Positions 23,620 through 31,792 of a stretch of 32,725 nt of DNA are shown here, in pieces; positions within the stretch are counted from its first letter, which is position 1; the number at the start of each line of letters is the position of its first letter. The stretch is from an uncultured Bacilli bacterium (GTDB lineage: Bacteria > Bacillota_I > Bacilli_A > RFN20 > CAG-288). The notes beneath the pieces are model-generated. The model was not told the origin of the DNA. It ran no database searches and worked only from the letters and a program-made list of their open reading frames with translations. The position numbers and the translations under genes were made by a program. Where the stretch lies: assembly GCA_944372245.1 (NCBI GenBank), contig CALVYN010000007.1, forward strand, positions 1 through 32,725. The letters are read 5' to 3'.

Positions 23620-24470
23620 GTCCCTCCTCCTGGTTTAAGAGATCTCTCCTTTCGGTTATCGCCTGCTCATCTCTAGCTTCTGGCCTGTCTTCCTGCTCGG
23701 TAACCTCCGATGTTCGGGTTACCGCATATCTTTCAAGCGCCCTGTGCGCGGCCACGATCGAATCGGATTATTTCTTCTCTTACCAGGGCTCTTTCGATAT
23801 CTTCAGCATCAACTCCGATGTTGTTATCTGCCCGATTCAGGAGGCACAAGCGGCCATCGATGAGGGCTGGAACTACCAATTTATTCGTCCCACGCAGAGC
23901 CTGAATCTCTACGCATGCACTGTTGGTGGCGCACCTGTGACTGAAGCCTCTGATGACGATATCTTTCTTGTCTCTTCTCTATTTGAGTCCGAAGTCAACG
24001 CAGTAAAAGACCTTCTTGGCTTAAATGATAATCAGATTATCGTGGCCTCCTCGGTTCGCGATGTTGAGGAATCAGCTACCTCTGGTACTTATCAGGAGCA
24101 AGAAATAACAGGTGTAATTCTTGCCGAACCCTATATGACCATCGCTATCGGTGCCAATCTTGCTAGGAGCCTAAAGCCTCTAACTTCACTGAAGGACTCC
24201 AACGAATATGACGAGTTCTATGGACTCTACTTTTCAGATAGTTTTATGGAAGATCCTTTAGCCAGCAATGTTGAAGAGGATGTAAATCAGACACTAGAAG
24301 ATCTGGCTGAGAGAGGCGGCAATCAGACCATCTCTACGCTCTTTCAAATGGAAGAAAATGATGTCATCTCCTGCTTTGGCGCAAACCCCTCAATCGTCCA
24401 ATCCTTACTTTTGTATCGGGATGAAGATGGGTGGTATCAGGCTCAAAATAGGCTGTGCTATCTCGCCTAG
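23616..24470 (+). CDS. lipoprotein, probable orphan solute-binding protein
   Basis: A 284-residue protein with an N-terminal lipoprotein signal: basic WFKRS, hydrophobic LLSVIACSSLASG, and a lipobox LSSC with Cys27 as the lipidated residue. The mature part resembles NMT1/SsuA-type periplasmic binding proteins: a strand-turn INSDVVICPIQEAQAAI early on and GVILAEPYMTIAIG midway, the usual VxxxP and EPW-like elements. No ABC permease or ATPase gene is adjacent, so the ligand and transporter are unknown. Translation is coupled to deoB by ATGA. The GC content is lower than in the left part of the window. It is the last gene before the dif island, and no terminator of the usual type follows. Confidence 0.7.
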   Translation: MSPSSWFKRSLLSVIACSSLASGLSSCSVTSDVRVTAYLSSALCAATIESDYFFSYQGSFDIFSINSDVVICPIQEAQAAIDEGWNYQFIRPTQSLNLYACTVGGAPVTEASDDDIFLVSSLFESEVNAVKDLLGLNDNQIIVASSVRDVEESATSGTYQEQEITGVILAEPYMTIAIGANLARSLKPLTSLKDSNEYDEFYGLYFSDSFMEDPLASNVEEDVNQTLEDLAERGGNQTISTLFQMEENDVISCFGANPSIVQSLLLYRDEDGWYQAQNRLCYLA

Positions 24471-24503
24471 TTTGATATTTAAAAAAAGTCAGAGATTGTA
24501 CAT

Positions 24504-24534
24504 TAGTAGTAATTTAGTACTAACATATTACTAA
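24504..24534. repeat. dif-flanking palindrome, copy 1
   Basis: Begins TAGTAGTAA, has the central TAGTACTA, and ends TTACTAA; the right arm is the most divergent of the six. The centre is about 224 bases left of the dif centre. A degenerate pair of half-sites overlaps its right end. Confidence 0.85.
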
Positions 24535-24572
24535 TTTAATACTATCAGTAGCAAAATAGTAATAAATTAGTA
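24529..24572. repeat. degenerate inverted half-sites
   Basis: TACTAATTTAATACTA at 24529-24544 and TAGTAATAAATTAGTA at 24557-24572 are near-exact reverse complements separated by 12 bases. They are the same half-site as in the 31-bp palindromes but in the opposite, spaced arrangement. Confidence 0.6.
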
Positions 24573-24582
24573 GATGTGCAGA

Positions 24583-24613
24583 TAGTAGTAATTTAGTACT
24601 AATTTCCTACTAA
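24583..24613. repeat. dif-flanking palindrome, copy 2
   Basis: TAGTAG pairs with the right-end CTACTA around the central TAGTACTA; this copy is identical to copy 4 except for its last base. It is preceded by AGA, as is copy 3. Confidence 0.9.
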
Positions 24614-24645
24614 TTTTAATGAAGCGTGGATCTCAGGTGTGTAGA

Positions 24646-24676
24646 TAGTATTAAATTAGTACTAATTTGCTACTAA
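24646..24676. repeat. dif-flanking palindrome, copy 3
   Basis: Begins TAGTATTAA, centre TAGTACTA, ends GCTACTAA. It starts 63 bases after copy 2 and its end is 52 bases from dif. Confidence 0.9.
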
Positions 24677-24728
24677 TAAGTTCTTAGCTAAATGCTCAGA
24701 TAGACTGCTTGTGTTAATTTTTGAGTTC

Positions 24729-24756
24729 GTTTAACATAATAAATATTATCCGAAGT
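24729..24756 (-). other. dif: dif site, XerC/XerD chromosome-dimer resolution site
   Basis: Read on the minus strand, the 28 bases are a left (XerC) arm ACTTCGGATAA, a 6-bp centre TATTTA and a right (XerD) arm TTATGTTAAAC. From memory of known sites, the left arm shares ACTTC with Bacillus dif and the right arm differs from the E. coli XerD arm TTATGTTAAAT only in its last base. The 11-6-11 layout is exact. A xer gene lies 2.3 kb away, gene polarity switches here, and the surrounding DNA is AT-rich, all as expected of a chromosome terminus. Confidence 0.92.
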
Positions 24757-24793
24757 AATAAATTAGCTTAACAACCAGTCAAATTTGACAAAT

Positions 24794-24824
24794 TAGTAGT
24801 AATTTAGTACTAATTTCCTACTAG
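24794..24824. repeat. dif-flanking palindrome, copy 4
   Basis: First copy right of dif, starting 37 bases after it. It matches copy 2 at 30 of 31 positions (last base G instead of A). Confidence 0.9.
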
Positions 24825-24856
24825 TATAATCTTGGATTAAAAGTGCGAATGGCAAT

Positions 24857-24887
24857 TAGTAGCAAATTAGTACTATTTTCCTACTAA
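24857..24887. repeat. dif-flanking palindrome, copy 5
   Basis: Begins TAGTAGCAAA, centre TAGTACTA, ends CCTACTAA. It starts 63 bases after copy 4, the same step as between copies 2 and 3. Confidence 0.9.
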
Positions 24888-24921
24888 TACTCAATCGCAT
24901 TTATTACTAATTAAATACTAT

Positions 24922-24952
24922 TAGTATTTGTTTAGTACTAAATTAGTACTTT
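24922..24952. repeat. degenerate dif-flanking palindrome
   Basis: The central TAGTACTA is intact and TAGTA starts the left arm, but the right arm is lost. It lies 65 bases after copy 5, so it keeps the spacing of the array. Confidence 0.55.
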
Positions 24953-24976
24953 TTAAATACTATTTTAGTGGTAAAT

Positions 24977-25007
24977 TAGTAGCATTTTAGTACTATCTTT
25001 CTACTAA
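24977..25007. repeat. dif-flanking palindrome, copy 6
   Basis: Begins TAGTAGCATTT, centre TAGTACTA, ends TCTACTAA. It ends 20 bases before the mtnN stop codon. Confidence 0.88.
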
Positions 25008-25027
25008 TGAATTAAATCAATCAATTT

Positions 25028-25738
25028 TTATTTCAGTGCGTTGAGCATCCAGAGGGTGACAGAGGAGGCGTGCTTGGCGGCTAGCTCCAAAAACTCCTCG
25101 TAATTGGTGACGTTATCACCCTTACGAGTGTCATCGGAAATCGATCTGATGATGGCGAAGGGAACATTCAGCTTGCGAGCACACATAGCCACGGCACCGC
25201 TCTCCATATCGATGGCGTAAGGGTGGTCGAACTCCTCAATGATCTTTTCAGAGATATTTGTTGCGGTAGCGAAGACATCGCCAGATATGATGGATCCAAA
25301 CTTGATCTGGAGTCCTCTCTGTAGAGTGATGTTGTGGGCCGCATCGAGGAAGATGGGAGAAGCCTGATACCAGAGGGGCTCACCATCCATCTGGCCCAGA
25401 GGATTGCCGAAGGCAGTCAGGTCGACATCGTGGAAGGCCACACGGTCAGCCACTACGACATCGAGGGGTAGAACCTCGGGGTTGATGCTGCCAGCGACAC
25501 CAGTATTGATGATGGCTTTGACATTGCAAGCCTCAGAGAGACGGCCGATTGTGAAGCCTGTAGCCACCTTTCCAATCGATCCGATAAAGGCAAAAGCCTC
25601 ACCGGAAGGGATAGGGAAGACAGTTCCCTCGATACCGGAAATGACAGCCTGACGTCCCTGCTGGACCTTGTTCGTGAGAGCCTCATATTCGCTCTTCATC
25701 GCGCAGATGACAAGAACATAAGAAGGTTTATCCATCAT
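25028..25738 (-). CDS. mtnN: 5'-methylthioadenosine/S-adenosylhomocysteine nucleosidase
   Basis: MTAN cleaves adenine from methylthioadenosine and S-adenosylhomocysteine, feeding methionine salvage and the activated methyl cycle, including the LuxS route. In 236 residues the family motifs are GSIGKV, NTGVAGS, VVVADRVAFHDVDLTAFG, the glutamate-bearing DMESGAVA, and RSISDD with the catalytic aspartate. Two ATGs stand together at 25738 and 25735; GGAGG lies just upstream of both. It starts about 125 bases after rsfS; that gap holds a possible -10 TAGAAT (25802-25797, minus) without a good -35, so it may be cotranscribed with rsfS. Confidence 0.94.
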   Translation of the reverse strand: MMDKPSYVLVICAMKSEYEALTNKVQQGRQAVISGIEGTVFPIPSGEAFAFIGSIGKVATGFTIGRLSEACNVKAIINTGVAGSINPEVLPLDVVVADRVAFHDVDLTAFGNPLGQMDGEPLWYQASPIFLDAAHNITLQRGLQIKFGSIISGDVFATATNISEKIIEEFDHPYAIDMESGAVAMCARKLNVPFAIIRSISDDTRKGDNVTNYEEFLELAAKHASSVTLWMLNALK

Positions 25739-25863
25739 ATCTCCTCCGTTCAGCCTTCGTTGGGAATAGAAAGGAAGGGCGGCTTCAGTTGCTAAAATTC
25801 TAATGTTTGGTTGGTCTTCAAAAGAGCTATCGCCTAGATATTGGAAGCCTTTCCAATGAGGTT

Positions 25864-26313
25864 TTAATCCTCAGACTCAGTATCAGTCTCAGCCTTGGCG
25901 GTCGCTCGGGTGACATAGGCTTTCACATCCTCATCGGTGATGACAGTGTGGGGGCATCCAGTATAGAGATCCTCGAGCTTGAACCGCTCGCGCTCCTCGC
26001 GGGTGAAGACGTTGACGAGGATGTGGCCGGCATCGACGAGAATCCAAGCGGAGCCCCGCTTGCCCTCGATGTGATCGACCCAGTATCCGCGCTCCTCCAG
26101 AGCTTCCCTAGCATAGTAGGCTAGGGATTGGGCCCTCTTATCGGAGGCGGCCGAGGTGATGATGGTATAGGTCACCAGAGGGCTCTTCTTCGAGATGTCG
26201 TAGGCGACGGTATCCTCACCGCGGTTGGCAGCCAGCTCCAGGGCCACTTCGAGAATATCTCTCTTTCTCACTCCGCCCTTGGGCAGAGGGGTCTTAACAT
26301 CCTTTTCAGACAT
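25864..26313 (-). CDS. rsfS: ribosomal silencing factor RsfS
   Basis: RsfS binds ribosomal protein L14 (uL14) and blocks 30S-50S joining when nutrients are scarce. The 149-residue protein shows the family core: ALELAANRGEDTVAYDIS, then YTIITSAASDKRAQSLA, EGKRGSAWILVDAGHILVNVF and RERFKLEDLY. The usual VVH near the end of the strand reads LVNVF. A charged 25-residue tail follows. AAGGAG lies eight bases before the ATG. The yqeH-yqeK-rsfS order is conserved in Bacillota. Confidence 0.93.
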   Translation of the reverse strand: MSEKDVKTPLPKGGVRKRDILEVALELAANRGEDTVAYDISKKSPLVTYTIITSAASDKRAQSLAYYAREALEERGYWVDHIEGKRGSAWILVDAGHILVNVFTREERERFKLEDLYTGCPHTVITDEDVKAYVTRATAKAETDTESED

Positions 26314-26357
26314 ATTTGAATCTCCTTAATCTTCAAGTCGCATGACGGGTTGTTATT

Positions 26358-27449
26358 CTATTCCTCCCGCAGGTATCTTTCCATACATGCCGCAGTCAGA
26401 GGATCCTTCGTCTCATCCGGATTCTTCTGGTCGATGTACTCCATGTTGTGTTTGAGCTCAGCTTTGAATCCCGCATCGATATCCTGCAGACACAGGTCGA
26501 TGAAGGGCTGGGAATCCCAACCCCTCTCTGGGTCGAGCTTATCGGCGCAGTAGATGATCTTGTCCAGGGCGTTCATCTCTCCAAAGCCGGTCGTGTGATA
26601 GAAGATGGCCTCTAGGACCTCCTCATCGCGAACGTGGAATCTCTCGTGTGCCACCAGGGCTCCAAGAAATTGGTGATAAGACCATGAAGGAAAGTTGGCA
26701 AATTGCGGAAAATGCTTCTGCATCAGCTCTTTTCCTTCATCGGTGTGAGCCAGTTCCTTAGCGCAATCGTGCAGTAGACCCGCGAGGAATGCCCGGCAGG
26801 AATCCTGGCCGTTCTCCTGAGCCATCTGCCACGCTAGGTGGGCCACGGAGACCGCATGCTCATATCTCTGCCTGGTGTACAGGTCTCTAAGGTCATCGAT
26901 TGCGTAGAGGTGCTTATCCAGGATGTAATCGATGACTGGTAGGGCCGTATCCAGGTGCGAGAGCTGCCGGATGCCGGCGGGGTCGTGGGTTTCCATGTCG
27001 GAGTTGTAGAGGATCTGTATCGGAAGACGTCCTAAATTAGGTATTTCAGGTTGTATCTTTGAAGAAACAACTATCAATCCTTTGAATTTCGCAAGGACAT
27101 CATCTGGGATTTTCTCCTCCAGAAGCCTAGGAATATCCAGCGGGTCAACCATGAGATAGACCGAGGAGGAATCAGTGGCCGCCCAGGCTTTTAAGAGGAG
27201 TTCGGACAGATTGTCGCAGCCTTTGATCTCCTCGCGCTCGAGGCTACTAAGATGCCGCATATCCTCGATGGCGGCTTCCACCATGCGGCAGCGGTCCTTG
27301 AGCTTGGTCTCCCCCTCTCGGCTGGGCAGGGGCACCAAGAGGGCTGAATCCATCTCCAGAGACATCAAAGCGAACCTGATGGCACTCAGGTTCGCAGCAT
27401 CGATAGGGTCGAAGGTCGAGAGGAATACTATCGCTGAACTATCGTCCAT
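26358..27449 (-). CDS. yqeK: degenerate NadD domain fused to a YqeK-type HD phosphohydrolase
   Basis: In 363 residues two domains can be seen. Residues 1-185 align by pattern with NadD, nicotinate-mononucleotide adenylyltransferase: STFDPIDAAN at 11-20 stands where NadD has GGTFDPIHxGH, and LPVIDYILDKHLY lies where NadD ends. The nucleotidyl-transfer HxGH has become DAAN, so this half should be inactive. Residues 190-363 form an HD domain like YqeK, a symmetrical Ap4A hydrolase, with metal ligands in HAV (His198), LLHDCAKE (His227-Asp228), YHTTG (His285) and CADKLDPERG (Asp303). In Bacillus, nadD and yqeK are separate neighbours; NadD-HD fusions are known in Mollicutes. The ATG overlaps the yqeH stop by one base. 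Confidence 0.85.
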   Translation of the reverse strand: MDDSSAIVFLSTFDPIDAANLSAIRFALMSLEMDSALLVPLPSREGETKLKDRCRMVEAAIEDMRHLSSLEREEIKGCDNLSELLLKAWAATDSSSVYLMVDPLDIPRLLEEKIPDDVLAKFKGLIVVSSKIQPEIPNLGRLPIQILYNSDMETHDPAGIRQLSHLDTALPVIDYILDKHLYAIDDLRDLYTRQRYEHAVSVAHLAWQMAQENGQDSCRAFLAGLLHDCAKELAHTDEGKELMQKHFPQFANFPSWSYHQFLGALVAHERFHVRDEEVLEAIFYHTTGFGEMNALDKIIYCADKLDPERGWDSQPFIDLCLQDIDAGFKAELKHNMEYIDQKNPDETKDPLTAACMERYLREE

Positions 27450-28594
27450 TAGCGGTGGAGCAGGACGCGCACACCCTTGGGCGCGTAGAAGGCGAAGGTC
27501 TGACCCGCACCCTTGAGGCGCAGGCGGCCGAAGCCGGTGATGGAGAGGATGTACTCCAGGCCGTCATCAGGGACCTCGAGGACGGTCTCAGCGAGGGCAT
27601 CGGTGTCGCGAATGGTGGGGGAGGCGGGATGGCCCTTGCCGTCCTGGCAGAGGCTGGTGAAGGTCTCCTGAGCCCGCTCCGCGCGGATGCGGTCAATCTG
27701 GACATCCGAGGAGAAGTAGGCCTCGACATCGGTCTTGGCCGCGCTGGTCAGAAGGCAGTAGGAGAGGGCGCCGAAGACCAGGCCCTCCCCGGGCTTGACG
27801 GTGAAGTTGCGAGCGACCACCCTGGTCCGGGGCAGGACGTACTTGAGCGTGCGGCGATCGATCTGGTTGACGATCGAGGTGGGCTCGAAGACGCCCGGAG
27901 TGTCGTAGAGCGTGGAGTCCTCATCCAGGGGGATGGCGGTCACCACGAGGTCATCCCCGGGTTCGCCCAGGCTCTCGCGTGTCACGGTCCGGTCAGTCGA
28001 GTTGTCGTAGTACTTCAGGAACTCGTTGACGATGGCGGACTTGCCCACGCGCTGGGTGCCGATCAGGTAGATATCCTTGCCGTCGCGGTGCGCATCGAGC
28101 TCGGAGCGCAGGGCCCGGATGGTCTGCTCGTCGTTGATCGAGGTCAGATAGATGGCCAGAGGCGAGATGCCCTGGGCGCTCAGGCGGCTCTTGACGCCCT
28201 CGAGCAGCTCCTCGTTGCTGATGTTGGCCGGCAGCAGGTCGACCTTGTTGACCAGGGCCAGCACCCTTCCGGTGCGGATCAGCTCGGAGAGGTTGGACAC
28301 CACCGAGGAATCCAGCGAGAAGGCGTCGATGACGTAGCAGAGCAGGGCCTGGCTCTCGATCGCCTTTCTGATCATCGCGGTGAAGGAGCGGGTGATGACC
28401 TGCGAGGTCTGCGCGCCGGGGTTGCGGAGCTTGTAGCAGCGGTCGCACAGGCCCTCGTCGTTCTCCTGGCGCTGGGCGCTGACGTAGCCGGGCTCGTAGC
28501 GGTCGGCGTTCTGAAGGGTGGATCCGCAGCCGTAGCAGCGGCGGACCTTGATCTCGGCGGTCATGCCGGAGACCTTCTTGTATGTGGAGCGCAT
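27449..28594 (-). CDS. yqeH: circularly permuted GTPase YqeH (30S assembly)
   Basis: YqeH helps mature the 30S subunit. In 381 residues an N-terminal zinc finger (Cys20, Cys23, Cys50, Cys53) precedes a permuted G domain: G4 NKVD at 116-119 comes first, then G1 GTQRVGKS at 179-186 and G3 DTPG at 231-234. A C-terminal domain of about 120 residues follows. GGAGG lies seven bases before the ATG at 28594; Met11 is a weaker alternative. It sits 22 bases after yqeG and overlaps yqeK. Confidence 0.95.
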   Translation of the reverse strand: MRSTYKKVSGMTAEIKVRRCYGCGSTLQNADRYEPGYVSAQRQENDEGLCDRCYKLRNPGAQTSQVITRSFTAMIRKAIESQALLCYVIDAFSLDSSVVSNLSELIRTGRVLALVNKVDLLPANISNEELLEGVKSRLSAQGISPLAIYLTSINDEQTIRALRSELDAHRDGKDIYLIGTQRVGKSAIVNEFLKYYDNSTDRTVTRESLGEPGDDLVVTAIPLDEDSTLYDTPGVFEPTSIVNQIDRRTLKYVLPRTRVVARNFTVKPGEGLVFGALSYCLLTSAAKTDVEAYFSSDVQIDRIRAERAQETFTSLCQDGKGHPASPTIRDTDALAETVLEVPDDGLEYILSITGFGRLRLKGAGQTFAFYAPKGVRVLLHR

Positions 28595-28616
28595 ATTCTA
28601 TCCTCCTTGGATCTTA

Positions 28617-29129
28617 CTAGATCCGGGTGCCGAGCAGCCCCTTCCTGGCCCACCTGCGCCGCTTGGGTGCCTCGATGAGGCGGTTCAAGCGGGTGATGAG
28701 CGCATCGGAGGGGCTGAGCGGCTCGACTAGTACAAAGTATATCTTAGCCCAACGGGCGCATCTGCGGTCGGTCTGCAGCTGGTCGCCCGCCAGCGCGCAC
28801 TCGCTCCGCTGATATCCCATCCTGCGAATCAGGCGGTTGAGCTTGAAGGGGAAGGGCTTGCCCGCCAGGTGGATGAAGACGTCGGTCCCCAGGGCTCTGG
28901 CGAAGTCTGCGGCCCGCTGGGCGGAGGCGGAGTTGGTCACCACCCCCAAGCTCAATCCCGCAGCGCGGGCGTGCTCGGCGATGATCCCGACCCGAGGCCC
29001 CGCCGGCTGGCCCGGCTCCGCCAGGGTGTTGTCGATGTCCAGGAGCAGGTGGCGGATGCCGGCTCGGGCCAGGACGGTCAGATCGGCCTTGGCCAGGTCA
29101 GCGGTGTGAAAGTCGACCTTCGGTCTCAC
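28617..29129 (-). CDS. yqeG: YqeG family HAD-IIIA phosphatase
   Basis: A 170-residue HAD-superfamily protein without a large cap. Motif I is LLLDIDNTLAEPG with Asp31 and Asp33, motif II VVTNSAS, motif III the lysine of GKPFPFK, and motif IV AGDQLQTD. YqeG is next to yqeH in nearly all Bacillota; its substrate is not established, though related proteins act on phosphatidylglycerophosphate. The GTG start at 29129 overlaps the parC TGA (GTGA), so translation is coupled to parC. Confidence 0.92.
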   Translation of the reverse strand: MRPKVDFHTADLAKADLTVLARAGIRHLLLDIDNTLAEPGQPAGPRVGIIAEHARAAGLSLGVVTNSASAQRAADFARALGTDVFIHLAGKPFPFKLNRLIRRMGYQRSECALAGDQLQTDRRCARWAKIYFVLVEPLSPSDALITRLNRLIEAPKRRRWARKGLLGTRI

Positions 29130-31772
29130 TTGGAGGAGTCCTTGAGGTCATTCTCGAGGATGTCGAAGAAGGTCATCTGCTTGGGGGAGCCATCCGAGGT
29201 GGCCTTGACGGGGGCCGGAGCGACCTTGGGCGCCTCGTGGACGGGGGTGGTCATATCGATCTGGACACCGGTCTGGTGCACGCCGACGATGGTGGCGTTG
29301 GCGGGCTGGGTCGCCACGTTCTCCTTGCGCAGAAGCACGCCGACGATCGAGGTGTCCATGCCGTTGATGTCCAGCTCCATCGAGCCGGAGTCCAGAGCTA
29401 GAAGGATCGAGGGATAGCGGCCCTTGGTCTTGCTCACGGGGATGATGTCGACCAGGCGCGGATGCGAGGCCTTGGGGATGGAGACGGCCTGGGTCTTGCG
29501 GCCGAGGCGCTTCTCCTCGGGGATGGGGTCGGAGGCGATGAGGGTGACGCGGCGGTTGTCGCAGACGACCAGGAGCCGGCTCTCCTCCCCGCCGGGGAGG
29601 ATGGTCAGACGGGCCATCTCGAAGGGCTCCTTGGTGTTGGCGGGGGCATTCATGGCCTTCACGCCGGCCGCCTTGAGGCCCACCATCGGGATATCGCTCT
29701 CGTCGAAGCGGTTGACGCAGCCGTCCTGAGCCCAGACGATGACCGAGGAGTCGCCGCTGGCCAGCTTGGCGTCGACGATCGAGTCGTCGCCGACCAGAGC
29801 CATGGCCCGGAGGGGACGGGTGGTCAGCTTGGAGAGGTTGATCTCATCGAGGCAGGCGCGCTTGATGCGGCCGCTGCGGCTGAGAAGGATGATGTTGAGC
29901 CCGTTGGGCTTGGCCTTGATGGCGAAGGCGGTGACGATCTTCTCCGAGGGGCCGAGGCTCACCAGGGTGGAGATGTGCTTGCCCTCCTCCTTCCAGCGGC
30001 CCTCGGGGATCTGCCAGACGGGCAGGACGAAGTAGTTGCCCGCAGAGGTGAAGCCCAGGATGTCGTCGTGGGTCGAGCAGGTGCGCTCCAGGACCAGGCG
30101 GTCGCCGACCTTGAGGGCGGGCAGGTTGAGCGCCGGGCTCTCGCCGGGGTTGGTGGAGGACTGGTATGAGCGCATGTTGGTGCGCTTGATGTAACCGTCA
30201 GCGGTGATGACCACGCGGACGTCCTCGGCGGCGATCAAGGACTTCTGGTCGACGGCCTTGACGGCCATCTGGGTATCCAGAATCTCGGTGCGGCGCGGGG
30301 AGTTGAGCAGCTCCTTGGCCTCCTTGAGCTCGGAGGCGATGACCTGGTTGAGTTTGGACTTCGAGCTCAGGATGTCGTTGAGGCGGGCGATGGTGGCCGC
30401 CAGCTCGTTGCCCTCGTCGGTCAGGGCTTTGATGTCCAACTTGGTCAGGGAGTAGAGGCGCATGTTGCCGATGGCGTCGGCCTGGACGGCGGTGAAGCCG
30501 AAGCGGGTCATCAGGCCGCTCTTGGCGGCGGCGCGGGAGTCGGCGTGGCGGATGATGGCGATGACCTCGTCGATGATCGAGGAGGCCTTGAGGAGACCCT
30601 GGACGATCTCCTGGCGGTTCTTGGCCCTGTTCAGCTCGAACTTGGAGCGGCGGGTCACCACCTCCTCGCGGTGGGCGAGGTAGGAGTCGATGATGGGGAG
30701 AAGGCCCAGGGTGCGGGGGTGGCCCTTGTCCAAAACCAGCATGTTGGCGGCGAAGGTGGTCCTAAGCAGGCCCTTGGAGGTCAGATAGTCCAAGACCTCC
30801 TGGGGGTCGGCGCCGCGGCGGATGTCCAGCACGATGCGGATGTCCTCGCCGGACTCATCGCGGACCTCGGTGATGTTGTCCAGCTTGTACTTGATGCGCT
30901 TCTCGTCCAGATCCGCCACCAGCTGCGATTTGACCACGCCGTAGGGAATCTGGGTGATGACGACGCAGGAGTTCTCTTTATCGGCATACGCTTTCGAGTG
31001 GATGTAGAAGGATGCTTTACCAGTCGCATACAGCTTGCGGATGGCTTCCTTGTCATCGATCAGACCGCCAGTGGGAAAGTCGGGGCCCTGGACGATGCCC
31101 ATGAGGTCCTCGAGGGTGCACTCGGGGTTGGACAGGCGGAGCAGGCAGGCGTCGATGATCTCGGAGGGGTTGTGGGTCGGGATGTTGGTGGCGTTTCCGA
31201 CGGCGATGCCCTGGGCGCCGTTGATCAGCAGGTTGGGGAAGCCAGCCGGCAGGACCACGGGCTCGGTCTTCTGGTCGTCGAAGGTCAGCATCATGTCGAC
31301 CGTCTCCTCGTCCAGGTCTCTGGTCATCAGATCGGAGGCCTGAGCCAGCTTAGCTTCGGTGTAACGGTAGGCTGCGGCCGGGTCGTTATCGATCGAGCCG
31401 TTGTTGCCCTGGAAGGTCAGAAGGGGGACCTCCATCTTCCAGTCCTGGGAGAGGCGGACCATGGCGTCGTAGACGGAGGAGTCGCCGTGGGGGTGGTAGT
31501 TGCCGAGGACGTCGCCGACGGTCTTGGCGCACTTGACGGTCTTGCGGTCGAAGGTGATACCCTGCTTCCACATGTCGAAGATGATGCGGCGCTGGCCGGG
31601 CTTGAGACCGTCGCGAACGTCGGGGATGGCGCGGTCGGTGAGGACCATCTTGGCGTAGCGGGCGAAGCAGTCGGCCAGGACCTGGGAGAAGTTCTCCGTC
31701 TCCAGGGTGTCAGCCTTCAGGCCCTCGGTGATGCGGCCCGAGCCGGTGGTCACCTGCTTGGGGGCGCTCTTC

Positions 31773-31792
<20 letters not shown>
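29126..31792 (-). CDS. parC: DNA topoisomerase IV subunit A
   Basis: ParC cleaves and reseals DNA while topoisomerase IV decatenates sister chromosomes. I use the ATG at 31792 (888 residues), which overlaps the parE stop by 20 bases; the frame is open further upstream. The catalytic tyrosine is Tyr144 in AAYRYTEAKL. The quinolone region reads HPHGDSSVYDAM, with the sensitive-type Ser and Asp. The C-terminal beta-pinwheel has GYIKRTNMRSYQSS but lacks the gyrase-specific QRRGGKG box, so ParC is preferred over GyrA. It is somewhat longer than usual, partly through a C-terminal tail. Confidence 0.92.

Larger units (their letters stand above)
24471..25027. other. AT-rich, gene-free replication-terminus island
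   Basis: These 557 bases between two convergent genes hold no plausible coding region. They are strikingly AT-rich beside GC-rich neighbours. The content is almost entirely explained by a dif site near the middle (24729-24756) and by copies and halves of one 31-bp near-palindrome built from TAGTAG, a central TAGTACTA and CTACTAA. Three good copies lie left of dif and three right, with degenerate copies at 24529-24572 and 24922-24952. No GC-rich terminator is present; the palindromes may serve the two converging transcripts as weak hairpins. Confidence 0.85.

Noticed and set aside
24504-24824. Replication origin with DnaA-trio-like TAGTAGTAA runs
   Set aside because: No DnaA-box cluster (TTATCCACA) is present, and no dnaA, dnaN or rpmH gene is nearby. 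The embedded dif site and the converging genes indicate a terminus instead.
24504-25007. CRISPR array
   Set aside because: The repeats vary in sequence, the spacing is irregular (55 to 148 bases), there is no cas gene, and the units are near-palindromes separated by related AT-rich sequence rather than unique spacers.
25840-25857. Hairpin ATTGGAA-GCCT-TTCCAAT between mtnN and rsfS as a terminator
   Set aside because: The seven-pair stem is AT-rich and no T-run follows it on the minus strand, the strand on which rsfS is transcribed.
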